From NCBI GenBank assembly GCA_025453855.1, contig JALOPO010000086.1:1-8443 (forward strand): DNA of 8,443 nt, read 5' to 3'. A model generated the notes under the pieces. That model saw only the letters and a list, made by a program, of their open reading frames with translations. It made no database searches and was not told where the DNA came from. Position numbers and translations under genes: made by a program. Origin of the DNA: Gemmatimonadaceae bacterium. Its GTDB lineage: Bacteria; Gemmatimonadota; Gemmatimonadetes; Gemmatimonadales; Gemmatimonadaceae. Below, in pieces: positions 1 to 6,950 of the stretch; position 1 is the stretch's first letter; each line of letters starts with the position of its first letter.

Positions 1-731
1 CGGGCGAGGAGGCGGAGCAGCTCGAGGTAGAGCCAGACGAGCGTGACCAGCAGCCCGAACGCCGCAAACCACTCGAGGCGCTTGGGGGCACCCATGCGCG
101 TCCCCTCGTCGATGAGGTCGAAGTCGAGGACGAGGTTGAGCGCCGCCACCGCCGCCACCACGACGTTGATCCCGATGGCGAGCGGCGAGGTGCTGCCGAA
201 GTAGCCGATCGAGCCGCCGAAGAGCGAGAAGAGCATCGACACGAGGTAGAAGAGCGCGATGCCGAGCGTGGCGCCGACGACGATGCGACGGAAGCCCTCG
301 GTGGCGCGGAGCACGTTCAGCCGGTAGAGCACGAAGACGCCGGCGGCCGTGGCGAAGGTGAGCCCGACCGCCTGCGCCGGGAGGCCGGCGTAGCGGGCGT
401 TGTACATGGCGCTGATGCCGCCGAGGAGGAGCCCCTCGAGGACGGCGTAGATGGGGGCGGTGACCGGGGCGGTGTTCGGCTTGAAGGTGGCGATCATGGC
501 CACGATGAAGCCGCCCAGCCCGCCGACGAGCAGCGCCGGCATGAGGATCGCCGTGTTGCCGCGCGCGACCTCGCGCCAGGTGAACGACGCCGCGAAGACG
601 ACGAGGGCGAGCAGGATCGCCGCCTTGCCGGCGGTGCCGGCACGGGTCATGGTGCCGCCCGCGTCACGCACGAGGCCGGCGTTGCGCGCGGTCTCGGTGA
701 GGCGGGTGAGGACGGGATTGGACGTGCGCAT
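1..731 (-). CDS. Bax inhibitor-1/YccA family membrane protein (3' end cut by window edge)
   Basis: The 243 readable residues match the Bax inhibitor-1/YccA family, multipass inner-membrane proteins linked in other organisms to ion (calcium) leak and membrane-protein quality control; the role here is not shown. The N-terminus (MRTSNPVLTRLTETA) is cytoplasmic-like and is followed by about seven hydrophobic stretches, near residues 37-50, 62-82, 93-110, 117-136, 149-170, 183-203 and 221-240. Family signatures are the FKPNTAPVTAPIYAVLEG segment (83-100) and the acidic LDFDLIDEG loop (202-210) before GAPKRLEWFAAFGLLVTL. The charged loop resembles the acidic pH-sensing site known in family members. 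The start is the ATG at 731-729, with a GGAG (complement of 743-746) about 11 nt upstream. Family length is about 240-250 residues, so only a few C-terminal residues are missing. It is divergent from the VKOR gene. Confidence 0.93.
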   Translation of the reverse strand, partial: MRTSNPVLTRLTETARNAGLVRDAGGTMTRAGTAGKAAILLALVVFAASFTWREVARGNTAILMPALLVGGLGGFIVAMIATFKPNTAPVTAPIYAVLEGLLLGGISAMYNARYAGLPAQAVGLTFATAAGVFVLYRLNVLRATEGFRRIVVGATLGIALFYLVSMLFSLFGGSIGYFGSTSPLAIGINVVVAAVAALNLVLDFDLIDEGTRMGAPKRLEWFAAFGLLVTLVWLYLELLRLLA

Positions 732-759
732 GGCGCTCGGAACTCCGGATCGGATGACC

Positions 760-783
760 GGCCCCGGTGGATCGACCGGGGCC
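760..783. promoter_or_regulatory. 9-bp hairpin in the divergent intergenic region
   Basis: GGCCCCGGT (760-768) and ACCGGGGCC (775-783) are perfectly complementary around the 6-nt loop GGATCG. The hairpin lies about 28 nt before the BI-1 start codon, so it would fall in that gene's leader if transcription starts further upstream. It sits between divergent genes, so a terminator role is unlikely. An operator or a 5'-UTR structure is possible, but nothing in the sequence decides between them. Confidence 0.4.
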
Positions 784-845
784 ACTGCATGAATACCGCC
801 GGACCGGCGCGGGGATTCAAGCGGGCCGAAGGTCACGAGGCTCGC

Positions 846-867
846 CGATGCCGGTGCGATGCCGGTG
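846..867. repeat. Tandem 11-bp direct repeat
   Basis: CGATGCCGGTG occurs twice back to back (846-856 and 857-867), upstream of the VKOR gene. The second copy also forms a short inverted match, CGGTGCC (863-869) with GGCACCG (885-891). No function is evident; it could be simple slippage in GC-rich DNA or a regulator site. Confidence 0.4.
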
Positions 868-934
868 CCAGGCGCCGACGGGGCGGCACCGACGGGGTGC
901 GGACGACGTCGCCCGCCGCGCTAGTTTCGGGGGC

Positions 935-1390
935 ATGTCGCTCCGTCGCTGGATCGCCCTGCTGAGCCTCGTCTCCGGGCTCGTCGCCGTCTACCTCGCC
1001 CTCTGGAAGGCCGGCTTCACGGGGTCGCTCGCCTGCGGCGCCTCCGGGAGCGGGGGGTGCGAGTACGTGCAGGGGAGCCGCTACGGCTGGTTCCTCGGCG
1101 TCGACGTCGCGATCTGGGGGTCGCTCCTCTACCTCGCGATCGTGACGGTGGCGACCATCGGCACGCTTCCCGCGCACGAGGACCGACGCTGGCCCACGGT
1201 CGTGCTCATGGCGCTCGTCTACTGGGGCGTCGCCTTCACGGCCTACCTCAAGTACGCCGAGTTCGTGATCCTGCGCGGCTTCTGCCCGTGGTGCGCGGTG
1301 AACGCGGTGGTGATCACGCTCGACGCGGTGCTCGTGACGCTCGACCATCGACGGCTGCAGCAGGCAGCGCCGGTGCCACTCCCCGCCTGA
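935..1390 (+). CDS. Vitamin K epoxide reductase (VKOR) family protein
   Basis: A 151-residue integral membrane protein of the VKOR family. Bacterial VKORs reoxidise periplasmic thiol oxidases and pass the electrons to quinone, replacing DsbB. All four catalytic cysteines are visible: the loop pair C34 and C42 (CGASGSGGC) and the active-site pair C117-P-W-C120 at the start of the last helix. YGWFLGVDVAIWG (50-62) matches the conserved segment after the loop cysteines. Hydrophobic helices lie near 6-24, 54-76, 88-106 and 118-133. No thioredoxin-like domain is fused to it, so a separate DsbA-like partner must be encoded elsewhere. The frame is open upstream to 767, but ATG 935 places the first helix directly at the N-terminus as in the family. 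No Shine-Dalgarno precedes it; a TAGTTT-like box lies 8 nt upstream (922-927). The next gene begins 55 nt downstream on the same strand. Confidence 0.93.
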   Translation: MSLRRWIALLSLVSGLVAVYLALWKAGFTGSLACGASGSGGCEYVQGSRYGWFLGVDVAIWGSLLYLAIVTVATIGTLPAHEDRRWPTVVLMALVYWGVAFTAYLKYAEFVILRGFCPWCAVNAVVITLDAVLVTLDHRRLQQAAPVPLPA

Positions 1391-1445
1391 CGGTCGCGCG
1401 ACGACGCGCACCGACGCGCGGCCCCCGACTCCCACTCCCCGACTC

Positions 1446-2216
1446 ATGCCGACTCCGCTCCGGACGCTGCGACGCGTGCTCGCCCTCGTCGCCGGGACCG
1501 CCACCCTCGTCACCGCGCAGGTCACCGGCGACACCGCCAGCACCGAGGCACCGAAGGCCGCCATCGGCATCCAGTTCGGCGCGGTGCGCTACGACGTGGC
1601 CGACCTCAATCGCGCCCTCGCCACGCGCGGGCGCCCGGGCGTCGACGCGACGATCCCCGTGGCCGGCATCGAGACCTGGGTGCGCTTCGATCGCGTGATC
1701 CTCGGCGTCACCGGGCAGTCGTACGTGCAGCGCCGCACCGGTGCCACGTTCTTCGACACGGAGTCGGGGGGCGGCTCCGCCTCCCTCGACGTCGGGCTGG
1801 CGGTCGTCAAGTCGCGCAGCTTCCTGCTCTATCCGTCCGTCGGACTCGGGGCGAGTCGCCTGAACGTCACCTTCCGGCAGCGCGGCGACGTGAACTTTCC
1901 CGACGTGATCGTCGATCCCGAGCGCAACACCGACATCGCCGGCTGGAACATGCAGGGGATGGTGGGCGCGGGGCTGGTGAAGGTCTGGCGTCCGAGCTTC
2001 TGGAACGTGATGGTGACGCTCGACGCGCGTGGTGGCTACGTGGCGCCGCTCGGCGGCACGAACTGGAGCAGCGGCCGCTGGGACGTGAACAACGCCCCCG
2101 ACGTGGGGCAGCGCGGCTACTACGTGCGCGCGGGCGTGGGGCTGGTGATGGCCAAGCGCATCTACGCGCTCACGCCGGCGATCCTCACGCTCCTGCCGTA
2201 CGCCACGGGGCGGTGA
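1446..2216 (+). CDS. Exported beta-rich protein, probable outer-membrane protein
   Basis: I do not recognise a named family. The 256-residue product begins with a classic signal peptide: MPTPLRTLRR, a hydrophobic core VLALVAGTATLV, and a likely signal peptidase I cut after VTA (residues 22-24). The mature part is rich in alternating polar and hydrophobic residues with aromatics, for example TWVRFDRVILGVTGQSYVQ (about 67-85) and SFLLYPSVGLGASRLNVTF. There are Gly/Asn turns, and the last strand-like segment is near GYYVRAGVGLVMAKRIYAL. This pattern suits a small beta-barrel or other outer-membrane-associated protein. It contains no cysteine, so it is not itself a disulfide substrate of the neighbouring VKOR. 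The start ATG has no Shine-Dalgarno. It lies 55 nt after the VKOR stop and about 25 nt before rmuC, so the three may be co-transcribed. The function is unknown. Confidence 0.8.
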   Translation: MPTPLRTLRRVLALVAGTATLVTAQVTGDTASTEAPKAAIGIQFGAVRYDVADLNRALATRGRPGVDATIPVAGIETWVRFDRVILGVTGQSYVQRRTGATFFDTESGGGSASLDVGLAVVKSRSFLLYPSVGLGASRLNVTFRQRGDVNFPDVIVDPERNTDIAGWNMQGMVGAGLVKVWRPSFWNVMVTLDARGGYVAPLGGTNWSSGRWDVNNAPDVGQRGYYVRAGVGLVMAKRIYALTPAILTLLPYATGR

Positions 2217-2241
2217 GCGACCGTCACGCACCCGCGCGGTG

Positions 2242-3411
2242 ATGCCCGACGGCCTCACCCTGTTCGCAGGCATCATCGCCATCGTCGCGACGGTCGCGGC
2301 GGTGGCGATGTGGTTCATGCTGCGCACGCTCGAGGCGCGGAGCGAGGCGCGCACCGCGCAGGCGATGGCGACGCTCGCCGCCGCCCACGGTGACGCGCTC
2401 CAGCGGAGCACCGACCTCCTGCTCGGCCGCGCGCGCGAGGTGCTCGGGGCGGAGCGCGACCAGCTCGCGGCCACGGTCGTCCCGGTGCGCGAGGCGCTCG
2501 GCTCGCTCGATCGCCTCGTGCACGACCTCGAGGCGCGACGCACCGAGGCCGACGGGCGCCTGCGCGAGCAGCTCGCGCAGCTCGGGAGCGCGCATCGCCT
2601 GCTCGGCGACGAGACGCGGCGCCTCGCCACCGCACTCCGCGATCCCCAGGCGCGCGGCACGTGGGGGGAGCTGCAGCTGCGGCGCGTGGTGGAGCTGGCC
2701 GGGATGCAGGCGCACTGCGACTTCGAGGAGCAGGTGACGGTGCGCGATGCGCGACACACCGATGCGCACGACACGCCGGCACGCGACGCCCTGCAGCGTC
2801 CCGACCTGGTGGTGCGGCTTCCCGGCGACAAGTGCATCGTGGTCGACGCCAAGGCGCCGCTGCGTGCCTACCTGCAGGCGATCGAGGCCGGCGATGACGG
2901 CGCACGCGACCGGGCGCTGCGCGAGCATGCGCAGCAGGTGCGCATGCACGTGCGCATCCTGGCCGGCAAGGCGTACTGGAACGCGCTCGCCAACGCGCCC
3001 GACTTCGTCGTCTGCTTCCTCCCGGGCGAGGCGTTCCTGCAGGCCGCGCTCGCGCACGACCTCTCGCTGCTCGACGATGCGCTGGCCGCGCATGTGCTCC
3101 TCGCGAGCCCGGTGACGCTCATCGCGCTGCTCAAGAGCGCCGCCTACGGTTGGCAGCAGGAACGGCTGGCGCGCAACGCCGAGGCAATCCGCGAGGCGGC
3201 CACCGAGCTCGCCACGCGCGTGGGTGTGCTGGCCGGGCACTTCGCCGAAATCGGCACCTCGCTCGAGCGCGCGGGCGGCGCGTACAATCGCGCGCTGCGC
3301 AGCTACGACCGCCGCGTCCTCCCGCAGGCGCGCACCCTCGCCGACCTCGGCGTGCCGTCCGATGCGCGACTCGAGGCCCCCGCCCCCGTGCTGGCGGCGC
3401 CGACCGACTGA
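2242..3411 (+). CDS. rmuC: DNA recombination protein RmuC
   Basis: A 389-residue RmuC homologue. In E. coli, RmuC limits recombination-driven inversions between short inverted repeats, and its conserved core is assigned to a PD-(D/E)XK-like nuclease fold; nuclease activity here is inferred. Order of parts: an N-terminal membrane anchor (about 5-27, LTLFAGIIAIVATVAAVAMW), a charged coiled-coil stretch (about 29-130), then the RmuC core (about 132-370). Core signatures include GTWGELQLRRVVELAGM, RPDLVVRLPGDKCIVVDAKAPL (Asp and DAK as possible active-site residues, about 188-204), KAYWNAL, PDFVVCFLPGEAFLQAAL, PVTLIALLKSAAYGWQQE and YNRALRSYDRRVLPQAR. The start is GTG-ATG (2239/2242); I chose the ATG, and the difference is one residue. 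It ends convergent with the photolyase, and element A fills the gap. Confidence 0.95.
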   Translation: MPDGLTLFAGIIAIVATVAAVAMWFMLRTLEARSEARTAQAMATLAAAHGDALQRSTDLLLGRAREVLGAERDQLAATVVPVREALGSLDRLVHDLEARRTEADGRLREQLAQLGSAHRLLGDETRRLATALRDPQARGTWGELQLRRVVELAGMQAHCDFEEQVTVRDARHTDAHDTPARDALQRPDLVVRLPGDKCIVVDAKAPLRAYLQAIEAGDDGARDRALREHAQQVRMHVRILAGKAYWNALANAPDFVVCFLPGEAFLQAALAHDLSLLDDALAAHVLLASPVTLIALLKSAAYGWQQERLARNAEAIREAATELATRVGVLAGHFAEIGTSLERAGGAYNRALRSYDRRVLPQARTLADLGVPSDARLEAPAPVLAAPTD

Positions 3412-3450
3412 GCGCGTCGTTCGCGCGGGTGGCAGGGGAGAGGTTCGAAC

Positions 3451-3610
3451 TGCGGGTCGCGATGCACGCGAGGGGACGCGGGGGAACGCGATGCAACTGC
3501 TCCGATGGATGGTCCCGGTGCATGCGGGGGCGTCCGCATGCACCGGGACCATCGTCAGCGTTCGTCCTCGCGCGGCTTCGCGGTCCGTCGCGTCCCATCG
3601 CGGCCGGCAG
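3451..3610. repeat. Palindromic intergenic repeat element A (nested inverted repeat)
   Basis: A 160-bp nested palindrome. The outer arms, 3451-3465 and 3596-3610, pair at 13 of 15 positions, with one G-T wobble and one mismatch. The centre is a perfect 20-bp stem (3508-3527 with 3534-3553) around a 6-nt loop. The right half, 3576-3601, matches the reverse complement of 5436-5461 in element B at 25 of 26 positions, so A and B belong to one repeat family. A starts about 40 nt after the rmuC stop and covers the photolyase stop codon and its last 18 or so codons. It carries no ORF of its own. It resembles REP/BIME or MITE-type non-coding repeats, but I cannot name a known family. Confidence 0.75.
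3508..3553. terminator. Perfect 20-bp stem-loop between convergent genes
   Basis: The arms 3508-3527 and 3534-3553 are exactly complementary and the loop is GGGCGT. The stem begins one base beyond the photolyase stop codon (TGA, complement of 3555-3557) and lies about 97 nt after the rmuC stop. Its position suits a bidirectional transcription end or an mRNA 3'-end stabiliser for both convergent genes. Neither side has a T-run, so it is not a canonical intrinsic terminator. It is also the core of repeat element A. Confidence 0.45.
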
Positions 3611-5366
3611 TGCCCGTGACCGTGCGTGTCCCAACGCGGCCGGCCGTGCGCGTCTTCGCGGGCACGGCGTCGCCGCCGGCAGCGCCACCGTCCACGCGCG
3701 TCGCGGGCGTGCGCGTGGTGCGCGGCCGGCGCGGTGGCCCGGGATCGGTGATGACGGGGAGCGCCCGCACGCCGGCATTCGGCGCGGGCGCGACGATCGG
3801 CGCGCTGCCGTCGTAGACGAGCGAGGCGCGGAAGGCCGTCGCCTGCTTGCGGATCGTGCGCAGCTCGGCGGCGGGGATGCGATCGAGGTTGCGGATCATC
3901 ATCGCCATCCGGGGATGCCGCGCGAAGCGCTCGCGGTGCTGCGCGAGGAAGTCCCAGTAGAGCACGTTGAACGGGCACGCGCTCTCGCCGGTGCGGCGCT
4001 TCACGTCGTAGCGGCACTTGCCGCAGTAGTCCGACATCCGATCGATGTACGCCCCCGTCGAGACGTACGGCTTGCTCGTCATCCGCCCGCCGTCGCCCCA
4101 CGTGCTCATCCCGTTCACGTTGGGGAGCGTCACCCACTCGTAGCCATCGACGAAGCCGGCCCAGAACCAGCGGTTGAGCGCCGCCGGCACCACGCCGAGG
4201 AGCGTGGCGAAGTTGCTCTGCACCATGAGGCGCGCGATGTGGTGCACGCGCCCGGTGTCGCGCACCTGCCGCACGCTGTCGGCGAGGCAGCGCATCCCGC
4301 ACGGCGCGGTGGGGCCCTCGCCGTACGCCTCGCCGTCGGGCGCCCAGTACCACATGGGGAGCGGGCGCGTGCACTCGAGCGCGTTCGCCTCGCGGAACGC
4401 GGGCATGCCGTGCCAGTACATGCCGCGCACGTACTCGCGCCATCCCATCACCTGCCGGATGAAGCCCTCGGCGCTCGGCAGCGTGACCTGCCGCTCGCGG
4501 TACGCGCGCTCGGCACGCTCCACGAGCTCGCGCGGATGCAGCAGCCCGATGTTGAGTGCCGCCGAGAGCGTCGAGTGCGCGAGGTCCGGCTCGCCGTCGA
4601 CCATCGCATCCTCGTACGGCCCGAAGTCGGGGAGCCGCTCGGTGATGAAGCGATCGAGGATCGCGAGCGCGTCGGCGCGCGTGACGGGGAGGCGAAAGCC
4701 GTCAACGGTGCCCCAGCGATCGCGCCAGCGCGCGACGCGCGCCATGATCGCGCGCGTCATCGCATCGGGTTCGACGCGGAAGGGCTCGGGGACCGGCTTG
4801 TCGCCGGGCCATCGCTTGCGGTTCTCGGCGTCGAAGTTCCAGGCGCCGCCGGTCGGCTCGCCGTCGGGTTCCATGAGGACGCCCAGGCGCCGCCGCATGG
4901 TGCGGTAGAAGAGCTCCATGCGAAGCTCCTTGCGGCCGCGCGCCCAGTCCTCGAAGTCGGCGCGCGCGCAGAGGAAGCCGCGATCCTCGCGCAGCTCGAG
5001 CGGGACGCCGAGCGCCGCGAGTCGCGGCCGCGCACGCTCGAGCGCATCGACCATGTCCTGCTCGCGCCCCTCGGTGGCGATCACGCGGCTCGCGCCGAGC
5101 TCCTGCGCCGCGGCGACGAGGCCGTCGTCGTACGACTCGGCGAGTCGCTGGTGCACCGCGTAGCCGGCCTCGCGCAGCTGCTCGGCGAAGTGCGCCATGG
5201 CGCTGAGCACGAGCACGAGCTTGTGCCGGTGCCACGGGAGCGACGCGCCCTTGTCCACCGATTCGATGAAGACCGCGACCAGGCCATCCTGCGGCGCACG
5301 CGGCAGCTGGGCGACGAGCCGCGAGCACTCCCACGGCGCTACGAAGACGAGATTCGGTCCGGGCAC
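3555..5366 (-). CDS. FeS-type cryptochrome/photolyase family protein (PhrB/CryB class)
   Basis: A 603-residue flavoprotein homologous along its length to the iron-sulfur bacterial photolyases and cryptochromes typified by Agrobacterium PhrB, which repairs (6-4) photoproducts. The activity here is inferred. The four cluster cysteines are present: C360 in GMRCL, and C448, C451 and C464 in YCGKCRYD...ACPFN. Each is offset +10 from my recollection of the PhrB numbering. Other signatures are WNFDAENR (176-183), FGPYEDAM (248-255), LSAALNIGLL (267-276), GFIRQVMGWREYVRGMYW (301-318), HHIARLMVQSNF (375-386) and YEWVTLPNVNGMS (409-421). The usual N-terminal GDQL motif is replaced by APWEC (10-14). The start is uncertain: GTG 5366 fits homologous length, GTG 5384 is the alternative, and the in-frame ATGs near 5558 lie inside element B. 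The core ends near residue 517; the remaining 86 or so residues are a Pro/Arg/Thr-rich tail, partly encoded by element A. Confidence 0.92.
   Translation of the reverse strand: MPGPNLVFVAPWECSRLVAQLPRAPQDGLVAVFIESVDKGASLPWHRHKLVLVLSAMAHFAEQLREAGYAVHQRLAESYDDGLVAAAQELGASRVIATEGREQDMVDALERARPRLAALGVPLELREDRGFLCARADFEDWARGRKELRMELFYRTMRRRLGVLMEPDGEPTGGAWNFDAENRKRWPGDKPVPEPFRVEPDAMTRAIMARVARWRDRWGTVDGFRLPVTRADALAILDRFITERLPDFGPYEDAMVDGEPDLAHSTLSAALNIGLLHPRELVERAERAYRERQVTLPSAEGFIRQVMGWREYVRGMYWHGMPAFREANALECTRPLPMWYWAPDGEAYGEGPTAPCGMRCLADSVRQVRDTGRVHHIARLMVQSNFATLLGVVPAALNRWFWAGFVDGYEWVTLPNVNGMSTWGDGGRMTSKPYVSTGAYIDRMSDYCGKCRYDVKRRTGESACPFNVLYWDFLAQHRERFARHPRMAMMIRNLDRIPAAELRTIRKQATAFRASLVYDGSAPIVAPAPNAGVRALPVITDPGPPRRPRTTRTPATRVDGGAAGGDAVPAKTRTAGRVGTRTVTGTAGRDGTRRTAKPREDER
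3576..3647 (-). repeat. Degenerate 36-bp tandem repeat in the photolyase tail
   Basis: Two adjacent 36-bp units (3576-3611 and 3612-3647) agree at 24 of 36 positions; the last 20 bases of each agree at 18 of 20. They encode the tail repeats TAGRVGTRTVTG and TAGRDGTRRTAK (about residues 574-597). The first unit is the right end of palindromic element A, so the neighbouring coding DNA appears to include a decayed copy of the element's end. Confidence 0.6.
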
Positions 5367-5417
5367 GCGGGGCGAACGGTGCACGAGCCGTGCGCGGTTC
5401 CGTGGCCAGTTCTGGGA

Positions 5418-5571
5418 ACGGCGGGCCGCGATGATGCGATGGGGCGCGACGGACCGCGAAGGTGGACTGCTGATGTGGGCTCCGCGCACCGATGGACGCC
5501 CGCTCGCGGAGCCCACATTCGTCCCCTCATCGCGACCCCTCGCGCTCCCTCGCATCATCGCGGCCTGCCGT
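5418..5571. repeat. Palindromic intergenic repeat element B (nested inverted repeat)
   Basis: A 154-bp nested palindrome in the gap between the photolyase and the diguanylate cyclase, both on the minus strand. The outer arms, 5418-5439 and 5550-5571, are complementary over 22 positions, with one G-T wobble. The inner arms, 5473-5486 and 5505-5518, are a perfect 14-bp match around an 18-nt loop. 5436-5461 is 25/26 identical to the reverse complement of 3576-3601 in element A. The left sides of both also share GCGGGYCGCGATG and an ACTGCT just before the central hairpin. It has no ORF of its own. It starts about 30 nt after the cyclase stop, so it may shape that mRNA's 3' end. Confidence 0.8.
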
Positions 5572-5600
5572 CCAACACGGCCGCTCTCGACGAGATGCCG

Positions 5601-6839
5601 CTACGCGCTCCGGACGGCGGCGAGCGGCCAGCGCTCGCCCTGGCGGCGCGTCTTGTCGCGATAGAGCGACTCGTCGGCGGCGGCGAGGAGCGCGTCGGCG
5701 TCGATGGCGGCATCGGGGAAGAGCGCGCAGCCGACGCTGCCGTCGATGGCGATGACGGTGCCGTCGTCGAGGGTCACGTCGCCGCGCAGTGCGGCGCGCA
5801 GGCGGGACACGACGATCGCGATGTCGTCGCGCGATCGCAGGCGCGGCATGACGACGACGAACTCGTCGCCGCCCATGCGCCCCACGGTGTCGGGCGCACG
5901 CACCGCCCCCACGAGACGCGCGGCGACGGTGCGCAGCACACGGTCGCCGGCGGCGTGCCCGTGCCGATCGTTGACCTGCTTGAAGTCGTCGAGGTCGACG
6001 TAGCAGACGGCGACGGACTCGTTGTCGCGGCGTGCGCCGGCGATGGCGAGGGCGAGGCGATCGAGGAGCCGGCTCCGATTGGGGAGCCCGGTGAGCGCAT
6101 CGCTCGCCGCACGATGCTCGGCCGACTGGTGCATCGCGGTCACGCGCGACACCTCGCGGTCGAGGATCCAGACCACGAGCCCCACCGCCACGGCGCACTG
6201 TGCCACGAACTCGACGAAGACGACCATCGACCAGAGCGCGAGGGAGGGTAGGCCGCGCGCGGCGAGCATCGCGGTGCCGGCCTGCCAGGCGGCGGCGGTG
6301 CTGGCGACGAGGAGCGCGCCGCGCGCGATGCCGGCGCCGAACGAGGGCGCGTCGCGCCCCGTGCGCGGCGTGCGCGCGATCACGCGCGCGACGGCGATGC
6401 AGGCGAGCGCGGTGGCCGCCGCGCGCACGCCGACGCGGACCATGAGCTGCACCGCCGGCGTGCGCACGGCGAGGAGCGAGAGGGCGACGGTGAGTGCCGT
6501 CGCGACCGCGGCGCCGAGCCAGACGTCGCGGCGTCGGCGCGCGTCGACGGCGTGTTCCTCGAGGAGCGCGGTGGCGCCGAGCACCAGGAAGCCGACGTGG
6601 ACGAAGGCGGGGAGCGTGCTCGCGACGTCGAGGAGCGCGCCGGTGACTCCGGTGGCGTCGACGCGCTCGAGCGGGCGCGCGAGGGCGGCGACGCCGAGCG
6701 CGATCCAGGCGATGGCGACGTCACGGAGCGCGTCGACGTGGCGACGCGCCGCGAAGTGCCAGGCGAGCCACGCGAGCGCGAACGCCATCGCGGCCGAGAT
6801 GGCGGCGAGGGCCGAGGTGCCCAGCTGCAGAGAGTCCAC
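5601..6839 (-). CDS. Membrane-bound diguanylate cyclase (GGDEF domain)
   Basis: A 412-residue protein with an N-terminal membrane sensor and a C-terminal GGDEF domain, predicted to make cyclic di-GMP from two GTP at the inner membrane. About seven hydrophobic segments lie near 9-30, 40-54, 77-93, 106-124, 130-152, 172-193 and 203-225. I do not recognise the sensor as a named domain. The GGDEF domain begins at DALTGLPNR (247-255), continues with YVDLDDFKQVND (280-291, metal-binding Asp) and has an intact active site MGGDEF (322-327). An RxxD inhibitory I-site, R314-A-P-D317, lies exactly five residues before it, so product feedback inhibition is likely. No EAL domain follows. The only upstream start after the in-frame TGA at about 6881 is GTG 6839, with no clear Shine-Dalgarno. 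The target process is not visible from the neighbours. Confidence 0.93.
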   Translation of the reverse strand: MDSLQLGTSALAAISAAMAFALAWLAWHFAARRHVDALRDVAIAWIALGVAALARPLERVDATGVTGALLDVASTLPAFVHVGFLVLGATALLEEHAVDARRRRDVWLGAAVATALTVALSLLAVRTPAVQLMVRVGVRAAATALACIAVARVIARTPRTGRDAPSFGAGIARGALLVASTAAAWQAGTAMLAARGLPSLALWSMVVFVEFVAQCAVAVGLVVWILDREVSRVTAMHQSAEHRAASDALTGLPNRSRLLDRLALAIAGARRDNESVAVCYVDLDDFKQVNDRHGHAAGDRVLRTVAARLVGAVRAPDTVGRMGGDEFVVVMPRLRSRDDIAIVVSRLRAALRGDVTLDDGTVIAIDGSVGCALFPDAAIDADALLAAADESLYRDKTRRQGERWPLAAVRSA

Positions 6840-6950
6840 GCGCGGCGATGCAGGGTCGCCGATGGTGCCATCAGCATGTCAGCATCGCGGCAACTCCGAC
6901 GCCCTGCCATCAATTCTGGACGCGACCGTGATGATGCGCCAGAGCCCCGC

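Noticed and set aside
767..934. N-terminal extension of the VKOR protein
   Set aside because: The upstream codons give an Arg/Pro-rich stretch covering repeats and a hairpin; the family begins with the first membrane helix, as ATG 935 does.
1314..2852. Minus-strand open frame of 512 codons
   Set aside because: It is antisense to the signal-peptide protein and RmuC, and its composition is Arg/Ser/Ala-biased as expected for a shadow.
2224..4443. Minus-strand open frame of 739 codons
   Set aside because: It spans antisense rmuC and an out-of-frame part of the photolyase, crosses element A, and has low-complexity Arg/His/Ala composition with no motifs.
5367..5558. N-terminal extension of the photolyase to the ATG at 5558
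   Set aside because: The extra 64 residues would be translated from palindromic element B and have no counterpart in the family. Starting at GTG 5366 puts all four cluster cysteines at a constant +10 offset from my recollection of the PhrB numbering.
3451..5571. Photolyase gene as cargo of a transposon bounded by A and B
   Set aside because: A and B share an inverted segment, so a composite element was considered. But no transposase lies between them, the photolyase shows no composition break, and A overlaps the gene's own stop codon, so two independent repeat insertions are simpler.
3150..6251. Plus-strand open frame of 1033 codons
   Set aside because: It runs antisense through the photolyase and most of the cyclase gene, both of which have clear family motifs on the minus strand. 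The translation is Arg/Ala/His-rich with no recognisable domain, which is typical of a GC-rich shadow frame.
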